From Cepaea nemoralis (taxonomy: Eukaryota; Mollusca; Gastropoda; Stylommatophora; Helicidae): a stretch of 64,000 bases of DNA. Below are positions 44,603-56,679 of this stretch, piece by piece. A model generated the notes under the pieces. The model searched no databases. It saw only the letters and a list, made by a program, of their open reading frames with translations, and was not told where the DNA came from. A program made the position numbers and the translations under genes. The first letter of the stretch is position 1. Every line of letters starts with the position of its first letter. Where the stretch lies: the NCBI GenBank assembly GCA_014155875.1, contig JACEFZ010014453.1:85001-149000 (forward strand), given 5' to 3'.

Positions 44603-45500
44603 GTTTAAAAATCCTCTTCCTCCTCTCCCCTCCTCCTCCTCCTAACCTCTTCCTCATCCCCCTCCCTCCCTCTCCCTCCTCCTCCCTCTTCTTCTCCTCC
44701 TCCTCCTTGCCCTCCCTCCTCCTCCTCTTCCTCCTACCAATCCTCGCCCCTCCTCCTAATCACTCCCCTTCCTTCCTCTCCTTCTCCTCCTTCTCCTCAT
44801 CCTCCCATCCCTCCCCTCCCTCCTTCTAATTCTACGTCCTCCCCCTTATCCTCCCTCCCCCCTCCTCATCCTCTCCCTCTTTTCCTCCTCCTACCTCCCT
44901 ACCTCCTCCCTCCTCCTCCTCCCTCCTCCTCTTCTCCGTCCTCCTTTCCTCTTCTCCTCCTCCTCCTAATCACTCCTCTTCCTTCCTCCTCCTTCTCCGC
45001 CTCTCTCCTCTACTCCTCACTCCTCCTCTCCTCCTCCTACGTCCTCCCCTCATCCCTCCTCCTCCTCCCTCTCCACCTCCCTCCTCCTCCTCACCCCCTC
45101 TTCCCCCCTCCTCACTCCTCATCCTTCCCCTCACCCTTCTCCCTCTTCCTCCCTCCGCCTCCTCCCTCCACCTCCTCCCTCCCCTCCTCCCTCCTCCTCC
45201 TTCCTCCTCCATCTCCCTCCCCCCCCCTGCTTCTTCCCTCCCCCCTCCTCCCTCTTCCTCCTCCTACCCTCCTCCTCCTCCTCCTCGCTCCCCTGCCTCC
45301 TCCCCTTCTCCTACCTCCTCTCTCCTCCTCCTAATCCACTCCTCCTCCCTCCTATTCCTCCCTACTCCTCCTCCTCCCTCCTCCTCCCTCCTCTCCCTCC
45401 CTCCTCCTCTCTCTCCGCCTATCTCTTCCTCCCTCCTACCTACTCCTCCCTCCTCCACCTCCCTCTTCCTCCTCCCAGCTCCTACTCCTCCTTTTTCCTT
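44603..45500. repeat. Polypyrimidine (CTC/CTT)n tract, ~900 bp
   Basis: Almost all bases on plus are C or T, in degenerate CTCCTC and CCTT blocks, with few purines. Mirror-symmetric stretches could form triplex DNA. Open frames in it (poly-Ser/Pro/Leu, or Gly/Arg/Glu on minus) are compositional. Confidence 0.92.
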
Positions 45501-45654
45501 CTTCTGCTGATGCTGCTGCCGCCGCTCCATTTACCCAAGTTAATTGTTGGGGAAGATGTAAAGACCTTTCAAGTGCTCTTTCTAATGCTTTTTGTAAGTT
45601 GGTCTTCGTTTATCTAAGGTTGTTCTAACTGCAACCAATAAATGATTAGACAGA

Positions 45655-45686
45655 CAGGCAGACAGACAGACAGAGAGGGAGGGACG

Positions 45687-45717
<31 letters not shown>

Positions 45718-45943
45718 AGAGAGAGTCGGGAACGGGAACTTATATGACTACTTATATGAATTAAATGAGATGCTCGCCATCAGGGGCTGGGCGAAGCCGG
45801 GCCGGGTCAGACAGACAGACAGACATATAGACAGACAGACAGACAGATAGATAGTCGGGAACGGGAACGGGAGCTTATATGACTACTTATATGAATTAAA
45901 TGAGATGCTCCACACCAGGAGTTGGGCGATGCCGGGCCGGGTC

Positions 45944-45988
<45 letters not shown>

Positions 45989-46078
45989 GTCGGTAACGGG
46001 AACGAGAACTTATATGACTACTTATATGAATTAAATGAGATGCTCCCCACCAGGATTGGGCGAAGCCGGGCCGGGTCA
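45655..46078 (+). repeat. Three-copy module: (AGAC)n plus GGGCGAAGCCGGGCCGGGTC motif
   Basis: Three units of ~130 bp each hold an ACAG tetranucleotide run, then GTCGGGAACGGGAACTTATA, TGACTACTTATATGAATTAA and ATGAGATGCTC, then the G+C-rich end. The last copy ends ...GGTCAGCTAG before T. It may be the end of a dispersed element such as a Helitron/Helentron-derived repeat, but this is inference. Confidence 0.7.
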
Positions 46079-46367
46079 GCTAGTTATTTATAAACTGTTT
46101 GCGTTCGTTCATCAAAAGTCAGCTGACACAAGTCTGTACCAAAACCTTCTGCCCTGCTTGAGTACGACATTCATGCGTGTTCAGTCCCTCGGTTGGTGTT
46201 TCCTACTAACATGTAATTCGTCGTCCTGCATGTTTGCCTGCCACTTCCACATCTCCCATCAAATAATCTTAACGATGAATTGTTTTGTAACGGCTGCTGT
46301 TGCTGTTGTTGTCGTCCCAACAGAAGAAATTAGAAGTCATGATTTTAAGTCAACAAATCTACGGCCT

Positions 46368-46439
46368 GCCTTCGTGGCCAAGTGGTAAGGCGTCGGTCTC
46401 GTAAACCGAAGATCCAGGGTTCAATCCCCTGCGAAGGCA
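46368..46439 (+). tRNA. tRNA-Thr (anticodon CGT)
   Basis: The 72-nt sequence folds as a full cloverleaf: acceptor GCCTTCG with CGAAGGC; D arm GCC/GGC; anticodon stem TCGGT/ACCGA with loop CTCGTAA (anticodon CGT, reading ACG, threonine); T arm CAGGG-TTCAATC-CCCTG; discriminator A. The internal promoter boxes are intact (TGGCCAAGTGG and GGTTCAATCCC). A run of T at 46459-46465 can end Pol III transcription. An (ATT)n run directly after the 3' end leaves open a retroposed copy. Confidence 0.9.
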
Positions 46440-46704
46440 AATTATTATTATTATTATATTTTTTTAAATAGATCCTTGCAAAATCTACATTTGTTAGTGC
46501 AGAACGATTTGCCCCAGATATCACTCGATGCGTGGTGTTAGTAAATATTCTCTACACGTCACATATCAATCAGTGAGCTGCCGTCCTCCACAATGAATGG
46601 TAACTCATAACTCCAATAACAACCAACTGCATTGGATTTCTAATAATACTGTCTCCCGGCCTGGCAAACACAATAATAATATCTATATCTATATGGCTGA
46701 CTGG
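46440..46704. other. Intergenic sequence after tRNA
   Basis: (ATT)n and a T run next to the tRNA, then unique sequence up to the SINE target site at 46691-46704. Confidence 0.5.
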
Positions 46705-46865
46705 TGGTTCGTATCGCATCTATAACTGACGGGGTATGTGAGCCGGCCGCTCAGAAAGCAATGGCAAACTACTGAGCGTAATCTTGCCAAGAAATCAACA
46801 ATCAGCTGAAAGATGCTGGTGTTGACAGCGATGTCCTGTAAAGGATATGCAAAAAAAAAATAAAA
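46705..46865 (+). mobile_element. SINE/retroposed RTE-like tail with A-rich end
   Basis: A 161-bp insertion with a perfect 14-bp target duplication ATATGGCTGACTGG (46691-46704 and 46866-46879) and an A-rich tail (46851-46865). The inner AATGGCAAACTACTGAGCGT then AATCTTGCCAAGAAAT resembles the 3' motif of RTE-type LINEs and their SINEs, by family knowledge only. Confidence 0.8.
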
Positions 46866-46971
46866 ATATGGCTGACTGGCTGCGTGGGAGGGTTGGTTGG
46901 GAAAAGAGAGAAGAAAGCTTCAATATAGGAGCCATTAGAAGATGTTCAGGCCAGGAAAATGTATTCGTGCC

Positions 46972-47440
46972 TACAAGAAGACAAGAGGGCGGTCTGTGAC
47001 GGCAGCTGCCAGCAGCACGGCCGGCGTGCCGATATTCTGTACAAGAAGACAGGACGGCGGTCTGTGACGGCAGCTTCCAGCAGCACGGCCGGCGTGCCGA
47101 TATTCTGTACAAGAAGACAGGACGGCGGTCTGTGACGGCAGCTGCCAGCAGCACGGCCGCGTGCCGATATTCTGTACAAGAAGACAGGACGGCGGTCTGT
47201 GACGGCAGCTTCCAGCAGCACGGCCGCCGTGCCGATATTCTGTACAAGAAGACAGGACGGCGGTCTATGACGGCAGCTGCCAGCAGCACGGCCGGCGTGC
47301 CGATATTCTGTACAAGAAGACAGGACGGCGGTCTGTGGCGGCAGCTTCCAGCAGCACGGCCGCCGTGCCGATATTCTGTACAAGAAGACAGGACGGCGGT
47401 CTGTGGCGGCAGCTGCCAGCAGCACGGCCGCCGTGCCAAT
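46972..47440. repeat. 68-bp G+C-rich minisatellite, 7 copies
   Basis: The unit contains ACAAGAAGACAGGACGGCGG, TCTGTGACGGCAGCTGCCAG and CAGCACGGCCGGCGTGCCGA. Variants are GCTGCC/GCTTCC and GGCGTG/GCCGTG. The many open frames come from the lack of stops in G+C-rich units. Confidence 0.93.
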
Positions 47441-48034
47441 ATTCTGTCAGTGTGTACAGCGGGTGGACAACTTTGTGCTGGCAGGTAAACAAAAACATGA
47501 CGTTGCAGGAAAACTGTAACAAGAACTCGGGGTGGGAGTTACAGCCGGACCCCAGCACCACACACTGACTACAGGCTACACTGTTACACCACACACTCGC
47601 TACAGGCGGCACCACTCTCTGTCGTCGGAGATTCTCTTTAGTTGTGAGTGTAGCTGACATAGAGTTGCAAACTCTTCTACTACATTCATTACTGTCATTA
47701 CAAATTACAATTCTTTCTTAGGTATGGAGTTGTTGAAGTCAGTTAAACTGTTAGTCTAAAAAAGGAAGTAAGTTAAGTTAGCTAAAACTTACTGGTCATG
47801 GTTGAGGGCGGACACTAACTTTGTACTAACTGTAATAAACTGTCAACAACATTGTGTAACAAGAGCAGTGGTAAGTAAACAACTAAACACGGAGCAATGA
47901 AGGATTATTATAGATTATAGTATAGGATGCCACAAGACTCCAGCTGTAACAAACACCTAGTCACCTGTCTAGGGGCAGGGGTATCCCAGTACAACTGGGG
48001 GAGGGGGGGGGGGTCAACAACCCAGCCATTGGCT
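47441..48034. other. Intergenic sequence
   Basis: About 600 bases with a G run at 47999-48012. It could contain an upstream non-coding exon of the plus-strand transporter gene (a GGTAAAC donor-like site near 47484), but I cannot support it. Confidence 0.4.
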
Positions 48035-51000
48035 CTCTTCTAGCTAGACCTGTAGATAAAGCTCAAGTTTAGACAGTGAACAGTGGCTCTAGTCTAGGGA
48101 TGTAAGTAAAGCTTAGACAGTGAACAGTGGCTCTAGTCTAGGGATGTAAGTAAAGTTTAGACAGTGAACAGTGGCTCTAGTCTAGGGATGTAAGTAAAGC
48201 TTAGACAGTGATCAGTGGCTCTAGTCTAGGGATGTAAGTAAAGTCTAGACAGTGAACAGTGGCTCTAGTCTAGGGATGTAAGTAAAGTTTAGACAGTGAA
48301 CAGTGGCTCTAGTCTAGGGATGTAAGTAAAGTCTAGACAGTGATCAGTGGCTCTAGTCTAGGGATGTAAGTAAAGTCTAGACAGTGATCAGTGGCTCTAG
48401 TCTAGGGATGTAAGTAAAGTCTAGACAGTGATCAGTGGCTCTAGTCTAGGGATGTAAGTAAAGTTTAGACAGTGAACAGTGGCTCTAGTCTAGGGATGTA
48501 AGTAAAGTCTAGACAGTGAACAGTGGCTCTAGTCTAGGGATGTAAGTAAAGTCTAGACAGTGATCAGTGGCTCTAGTCTAGGGATGTAAGTAAAGTCTAG
48601 ACAGTGATCAGTGGCTCTAGTCTAGGGATGTAAGTAAAGTCTAGACAGTGAACAGTGGCTCTAGTCTAGGGATGTAAGTAAAGTTTAGACAGTGAACAGT
48701 GGCTCTAGTCTAGGGATGTAAGTAAAGTTTAGACAGTGAACAGTGGCTCTAGTCTAGAGATGTAAGTAAAGTCTAGACAGTGATCAGTGGCTCTAGTCTA
48801 GGGATGTAAGTAAAGTCTAGACTGTGATCAGTGGCTCTAGTCTAGGGATGTAAGTAAAGTCTAGACAGTGATCAGTGGCTCTAGTCTAGGGATGTAAGTA
48901 AAGCTTAGACAGTGATCAGTGGCTCTAGTCTAGGGATGTAAGTAAAGTCTAGACAGTGATCAGTGGCTCTAGTCTAGGGATGTAAGTAAAGTTTAGACAG
49001 TGAACAGTGGCTCTAGTCTAGGGATGTAAGTAAAGTCTAGACAGTGAACAGTGGCTCTAGTCTAGGGATGTAAGTAAAGTCTAGACAGTGGATCAGTGGC
49101 TCTAGTCTAGGGATGTAAGTAAAGTCTAGACAGTGAACAGTGGCTCTAGTCTAGGGATGTAAGTAAAGTTTAGACAGTGAACAGTGGCTCTAGTCTAGGG
49201 ATGTAAGTAAAGTCTAGACAGTGAACAGTGGCTCTAGTCTAGGGATGTAAGTAAAGTTTAGACAGTGAACATTGGCTCTAGTCTAGGGATGTAAGTAAAG
49301 TTTAGACAGTGAACATTGGCTCTAGTCTAGGGATGTAAGTAAAGTCTAGACAGTGAACAGTGGCTCTAGTCTAGGGATGTAAGTAAATTTTAGACAGTGA
49401 ACATTGTGGCAGTGGCTCTAGTCTAGGGATGTAAGTAAAGTTTAGACAGTGAACAGTGGCTCTAGTCTAGGGATGTAAGTAAAGTTTAGACAGTGAACAT
49501 TGTGGCAGTGGCTCTAGTCTAGGGATGTAAGTAAAGTCTATAGACAGTGAACAGTGGCTCTAGTCTAGGGATGTAAGTAAAGTTTAGACAGTGAACATTG
49601 TGGCAGTGGCTCTAGTCTAGGGATGTAAGTAAAGTTTAGACAGTGAACATTGTGGCAGTGGTTCTAGTCTAGGGATGTAAGTAAAGTTTAGACAGTGAAC
49701 AGTGGCTCTAGTCTAGGGATGTAAGTAAAGTTTAGACAGTGAACATTGTGGCAGTGGCTATAGTCTAGGGATGTAAGTAAAGTTTAGACAGTGAACAGTG
49801 GCTCTAGTCTAGGGATGTAAGTAAATTTTAGACAGGGAACATTGTGGCAGTGGCTCTAGTCTAGGGATGTAAGTAAAGTTTAAACAGTGAACAGTGGCTC
49901 TATCTAGGGATGTAAGTAAAGTCTATAGACAGTGAACAGTGGCTCTATCTAGGGCTGTAAGTAAAGTCTATAGACAGTGAACAGTGGCTCTATCTAGGGA
50001 TGTAAGTAAAGTTTAGACAGTGAACATTGTGACAGTGGCTATAGTTTAGGGATGTAAGTAAAGTCTAGACAGTGAACAGTGGCTCTATCTAGGGATGTAA
50101 GTAAAGTCTAGACAGTGAACAGTGGCTCTATCTAGGGATGTAAGTGAAGTCTATAGACAGTGAACATTGGCTCTATCTAGGGATGTAAGTAAAGTCTATA
50201 GACAGTGAACATTGGCTTTATCTAGGGATGTAAGTAAAGTTTATAGACAGTGAACAGTAGCTCTAGTCTAGGGATGTAAGTAAAGTCTAGACAGTGAACA
50301 GTGGCTCTATCTAGGGATGTAAGTGAAGTCTATAGACAGTGAACAGTGGCTCTATCTAGGGATGTAAGTAAAGTCTAGACAGTGAACAGTGGCTCTATCT
50401 AGGGATGTAAGTAAAGTCTATAGACAGTGAACATTTTCTCTATCTAGGGATGTAAGTTAAGTCTATAGACAGTGAACATTGGCTCTATCTAGGGATGTAA
50501 GTAAAGTCTAGACAGTGAACATTTTCTCTATCTAGGGATGTAAGTAAAGTCTATAGACAGTGAACATTGGCTCTATCTAGGGATGTAAGTGAAGTCTATA
50601 GACAGTGAACATTGGCTGTATCTAGGGATGTAAGTAAAGTCTATAGACAGTGAACATTGGCTCTATCTAGGGATGTAACTAAAGTTTAGACAGTGAACAT
50701 TGGCTCTATCTAGGGATGTAAGTAAAGTCTAGACAGTGAACAGTGGCTCTATCTAGGGATGTAAGTAAAGTCTATAGACAGTGAACAGTGGCTCTATCTA
50801 GGGATGTAAGTAAAGTCTATAGACAGTGAACAGTGGCTCTATCTAGGGATGTAAGTAAAGTCTATAGACAGTGAACATTTTCTCTATCTAGGGATGTAAG
50901 TTAAGTCTATAGACAGTGAACAGTGGCTCTATCTAGGGATGTAAGTAAAGTCTATAGACAGTGAGCAGTGGCTCTATCTAGGGATGTAAGTAAAGTCTAT

Positions 51001-51563
51001 AGACAGTGAACATTGGCTCTATCTAGGGATGTAAGTAAAGTTTAGACAGTGAACATTGGCTCTATCTAGGGATGTAAGTAAAGTCTATAGACAGTGAACA
51101 GTGGCTCTATCTAGGGATGTAAGTTAAGTCTATAGACAGTGAACATTGGCTCTATCTAGGGATGTAAGTGAAGTCTATAGACAGTGAACATTGGCTCTAT
51201 CTAGGGATGTAAGTTAAGTCTATAGACAGTGAACATTGGCTCTATCTAGGGATGTAAGTTAAGTCTAGACACTGAACATTGGCTCTAGTCTAGGGATGTA
51301 AGTAAAGTTTAGACAGTGAACAGTGGCTCTAGTCTAGGGATGTAAGTAAAGCTTAGACAGTGAACATTGGCTCTAGTCTAGGGATGTAAGTAAAGTTTAG
51401 ACAGTGAACAGTGGCTCTAGTCTAGGGATGTAAGTAAAGTTTAGACAGTGAACAGTGGCTCTAGTCTAGGGATGTAAGTAAAGTTTAGACAGTGAACAGT
51501 GGCTCTAGTCTAGGGATGTAAGTAAAGTTTAGACAGTGAACAGTGGCTCTATCTAGGGATATA
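48035..51563. repeat. 44-bp minisatellite, about 80 copies
   Basis: The unit contains CTCTAGTCTAGGGATGTAAG, TAAAGTCTAGACAGTGAACA and GTGG. Sub-blocks differ: plain units up to 49380, units with an added CATTGTGGCAGTGG at about 49390-49850, and CTCTATCTAGGG...GTCTATAGACAG units from 49900 to 51250, then plain units again. Confidence 0.95.
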
Positions 51564-51566
51564 AGT

Positions 51567-54500
51567 TTCATGAATGTAATTCTCTGACAACTTTGTTGTA
51601 TTGTTTCATGAATGTAATTCTCTGACACCTTTGTTTGTTGTATTGTTTCATGAATGTAATTCTCTGACACCTTTGTTTGTTGTATTGTTTCATGAATGTA
51701 ATTCCTCTGACACCTTATTTGTTGTATTGTTTCATGAATGTAATTCTCTGACACCTTTATTTGTTGTATTGTTTCATGAATGTAATTCTCTGACACCTTT
51801 ATTTGTTGTATTGTTTCATGAATGTAATTCTCTGACAACTTTGTTGTATTGTTTCATGAATGTAATTCTCTGACACCTTTGTTTGTTGTATTGTTTCATG
51901 AATGTAATTCTCTGACACGTTTGTTTGTTGTATTGTTTCATGAATGTAATTCTCTGACACGTTTGTTTGTTGTATTGTTTCATGATGTAATTCGCTGACA
52001 CCTTTGTTTGTTGTATTGTTTCCATGAATGTAATTCTCTGACACCTTTGTTTGTTGTATTGTTTCATGAATGTAATTCTCTGACACCTTTTATTTGTTTG
52101 TATTGTTTCATGAATGTAATTCTCTGACACCTTTATTTGTTGTATTGTTTCATGAATGTAATTCTCTGACACCTTTATATTTGTTGTAATTGTTTCATGA
52201 ATGTAATTCTCTGACAACTTTGTTGTATTGTTTCATGAATGTATTCTCTGACACCTTTGTTTGTTGTATTGTTTCATGAATGTAATTCTCTGACACGTTT
52301 TTTTGTTGTATTGTTTCATGAATGTAATTCTCTGACACGTTTTGTTGTTGTATTGTTTCATGAATGTAATTCTCTGACACCTGTGTTTGTTGTATTGTTT
52401 CATGAATGTAATTCTCTGACACGTTTGTTTGTTGTATTGTTTCATGAATCTAATTCTCTGACACCTTTGTTTGTTGTATTGTTTCATGAATGTAATTCTC
52501 TGACATGTTTGTTTGTTGTATTGTTTTATGAATGTAATTCTCTGACACCTTTATTTATTGTATTGTTTCATGAATGTAATTCTCTGACACCTTTATTTGT
52601 TGTATTGTTTCATGAATGTAATTCTCTGACACCTTTGTTGTATTGTTTCATGAATGTAATTCTCTGATACCTTTATTTGTTGTATTGTTTCATGAATGTA
52701 ATTCTCTGACACCTTTGTTTGTTGTATTGTTTCATGAATGTAATTCTCTGACACCTTTATTTGTTGTATTGTTTCATGAATGTAATTCTCTGATACCTTT
52801 GTTTGTTGTATTGTTTCATGAATGTAATTCTCTGACAACTTTGTTGTATTGTTTCATGAATGTAATTCTCTGACACCTTTGTTGTATTGTTTCATGAATT
52901 TAATTCTCTGACAACTTTGTTGTATTGTTTTATGAATGTAATTCTCTGACACCTTTGTTGTATTGTTTCATGAATGTAATTCTCTGACAACTTTGTTGTA
53001 TTGTTTCATGAATGTAATTCTCTGACAACTTTGTTGTATTGTTTCATGAATGTAATTCTCTGACACCTTTATTTGTTGTATTGTTTCATGAATGTAATTC
53101 TCTGACAACTTTGTTGTATTGTTTCAAGAATGTAATTCTCTGACAACTTTGTTTGTTGTATTGTTTCATGAATGTAATTCTCTGACACCTTTGTTTGTTG
53201 TATTGTTTCATGAATGTAACCTGACACCTTTATTTGTTGTATTGTTTCATGAATGTAATTCTCTGACACCTTTATTTGTTGTATTGTTTCATGAATGTAA
53301 TTCTCTGACACCTTTGTTTGTTGTATTGTTTCATGAATGTAATTCTCTGACAACTTTGTTGTATTGTTTCATGAATGTAATTCTCTGACACCTTTATTTG
53401 TTGTATTGTTTCATGAATGTAATTCTCTGACACCTTTATTTGTTGTATTGTTTCATGAATGTAATTCTCTGACACCTTTATTTGTTGTATTGTTTCATGA
53501 ATGTAATTCTCTGACAACTTTGTTGTATTGTTTTATGAATGTAATTCTCTGACACCTTTGTTTGTTGTATTGTTTCATGAATGTAATTCTCTCACATGTT
53601 TTTTTGTTGTATTGTTTCATGAATGTAATTCTCTGACACGTTTATTTGTTGTATTGTTTCATGAATGTAATTCTCTGACACCTTTGTTGTATTGTTTCAT
53701 GAATGTAATTCTCTGACAGCTTTGTTGTATTGTTTCATGAATGTAATTCTCTGACAACTTTGTTGTATTGTTTCATGAATGTAATTCTCTGACACGTTTG
53801 TTTGTTGTATTGTTTCATGAATGTAATTCTCTGATACCTTTATTTGTTGTATTGTTTCATGAATGTAATTCTCTGACACCTTTATTTGTTGTATTGTTTC
53901 ATGAATGTAATTCTCTGACACCTTTGTTGTATTGTTTCATGAATGTAATTCTCTGATACCTTTATTTGTTGTATTGTTTCATGAATGTAATTCTCTGACA
54001 CCTTTGTTTGTTGTATTGTTTCATGAATGTAATTCTCTGACACCTTTGTTTGTTGTATTGTTTCATGAATGTAATTCTCTGACAACTTTGTTGTATTGTT
54101 TCATGAATGTAATTCTCTGACAACTTTGTTGTATTGTTTCATGAATGTAATTCTCTGACACCTTTATTTGTTGTATTGTTTCATGAATGTAATTCTCTGA
54201 CACCTTTGTTTGTTGTATTGTTTCATGAATGTAATTCTCTGACAACTTTGTTGTATTGTTTCATGAATGTAATTCTCTGACACCTTTATTTGTTGTATTG
54301 TTTCATGAATGTAATTCTCTGACACCTTATTTGTTGTATTGTTTCTATGAATGTAATTCTCTGACACCTTTGTTGTATTGTTTCATGAATGTAATTCTCT
54401 GATACCTTGTATTGTTTGTATTGTTTCATGAATGTAATTCTCTGACACCTTTGTTTGTTGTATTGTTTCATGAATATAATTCTCTGACACCTTTATTTGT

Positions 54501-56497
54501 TGTATTGTTTTCATGAATGTAATTCTCTGACACCTTTGTTTGTTGTATTGTTTCATGAATGTAATTCTCTGACAACTTTGTTGTATTGTTTCATAATGTA
54601 ATTCTCTGACAACCTTTGTTGTATTGTTTCATGAATGTAATGTCTCTGACAATTATTTGTTGTATTGTTTCATGAATGTAATTCTCTGACAACTTTGTTG
54701 TTGTATTGTTCATGAATGTAATTCTCTGACACCTTATTGTTGTATTGTTTCATGATGTAATTCTATGACACCTTTGTTGTTGTATTGTTTCATGAATGTA
54801 ATTCTCTGACAACTTTGTTGTATTGTTTCATGAATGTAATTTCTCTGACACCTTTGTTTTTTATTGTTTCATGAATGTAATTCTCTGAACCTTTATTTTT
54901 TGTATTGTTTCATGAATGTAATTCTCTGACACCTTTGTTTGTTTGTATTGTTTCATAATGTAATTCTCTGACAAATTTGTTGTATTTTTTTCATGAATGT
55001 AATTCTCTGACACCTTTTTGTTGTATTGTTTCATGAATGTAATTCTCTGACACCCTTTTTTTGTTGTTATTGTTTCATGAATGTAAATTTTCTGACACCT
55101 TTTTTGTTGTATTGTTTCATGAATGTAATTCTCTGACACCTTTTTGTTGTATTGGTTTCATGAATGTAATTCTCTGACAACCCTTTTTTTTTTGTTATGT
55201 TTTTTTGAATGTAATTCTCTGACAACTTTGTTTGTTGTATTGTTTCATGAATGTAATTCTCTGACACCTTTGTTTGTTGTATTGTTTCATGAATGTAATT
55301 CTCTGACACCTTTGTTTGTTGTATTGTTTTATGAATGTAATTCTCTGACACCTTTGTTTGTTGTATTGTTTCATGAATGTAATTCTCTGACAACTTTGTT
55401 GTATTGTTTCATGAATGTAATTCTCTGACACCTTTATTTGTTGTATTGTTTCATGAATGTAATTCTCTGACACCTTTGTTTGTTGTATTGTTTCATGAAT
55501 GTAATTCTCTGACAACTTTGTTGTATTGTTTCATGAATGTAATTCTCTGACACCTTTGTTTGTTGTATTGTTTCATGAATGTAATTCTCTGACACCTTTG
55601 TTTGTTGTATTGTTTCATGAATGTAATTCTCTGACAACTTTGTTTGTTGTATTGTTTCATGAATGTCACCTGACACCTTTGTTTGTTGTATTGTTTCATG
55701 AATGTAATTCTCTGACACCTTTGTTGTATTGTTTCATGAATGTAATTCTCTGACACCTTTGTTGTATTGTTTCATGAATGTAATTCTCTGACACCTTTAT
55801 TTGTTGTATTGTTTCATGAATGTAATTCTCTGACACCTTTATTTGTTGTATTGTTTCATGAATGTAATTCTCTGACAACTTTGTTGTATTGTTTCATGAA
55901 TGTAATTCTCTGACACCTTTATTTGTTGTATTGTTTCATGAATGTAATTCTCTGACACCTTTGTTTGTTGTATTGTTTTATGAATGTAATTCTCTGACAC
56001 CTTTGTTTGTTGTATTGTTTCATGAATGTAATTCTCTGACAACTTTGTTTGTTGTATTGTTTCATGAATGTAATTCTCTGACAACTTTGTTTGTTGTATT
56101 GTTTCATGAATGTAATTCTCTGACAACTTTGTTTGTTGTATTGTTTCATGAATGTAATTCTCTGACACCTTTGTTTGTTGTATTGTTTCATGAATGTAAT
56201 TCTCTGACAACTTTGTTGTATTGTTTCATGAATGTAATTCTCTGACACCTTTGTTTGTTGTATTGTTTCATGAATGTAATTCTGTGACACCTTTGTTTGT
56301 TGTATTGTTTCATGAATGTAATTCTCTGACACCTTTGTTTGTTGTATTGTTTCATGAATGTAATTCTCTGATACCTTTGTTTGTTGTATTGTTTCATGAA
56401 TGTCACCTGACACCATTATGTGTTGTATTGTTTCATGAATGTAATTCTCTGACAACTTTGTTGTATTGTTTCATGAATGTATTTCTCTGACACTTTT
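51567..56497. repeat. 42/38-bp minisatellite, about 120 copies
   Basis: The unit contains TTGTATTGTTTCATGAATGT then AATTCTCTGACACCTTTGTT. Lack or presence of TTTG makes 38- and 42-bp forms. Within 42-bp runs the frame reads SENYIHETIQQTKV on minus; the 38-bp form breaks it, giving many short frames. From about 54300 to 55210 single-base indels are frequent. The last unit runs into the splice acceptor of the transporter gene. Confidence 0.95.
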
Positions 56498-56505
56498 GTT
56501 TGCAG

Positions 56506-56679
56506 AGACCAGCATTGCCTCGGCCCTACAGATTGATGCCTCTAGAAGAATCCTTGCCAGCAACATGAAGTATACTTGATCCATTTGAGGAATCATGTTT
56601 TATGTTTGGTTTTACGTTTAACAACTATTTGAAATCACACAAAAACTGTTCCTGAGAATTTCAACGTCTGAAATTCCCC
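56506..56679 (+). other. Likely 5' UTR part of transporter exon
   Basis: A TTTTGTTTGCAG acceptor ends at 56505, directly after the 42-bp array. The exon then runs to the ATG. An in-frame TGA at 56653-56655 shows that translation cannot start upstream. The upstream non-coding exon is not identified. Confidence 0.5.

Noticed and set aside
44584..45530. Ser/Pro/Leu-rich and Arg/Glu/Gly-rich frames
   Set aside because: Polypyrimidine tract; no gene signal on either strand.
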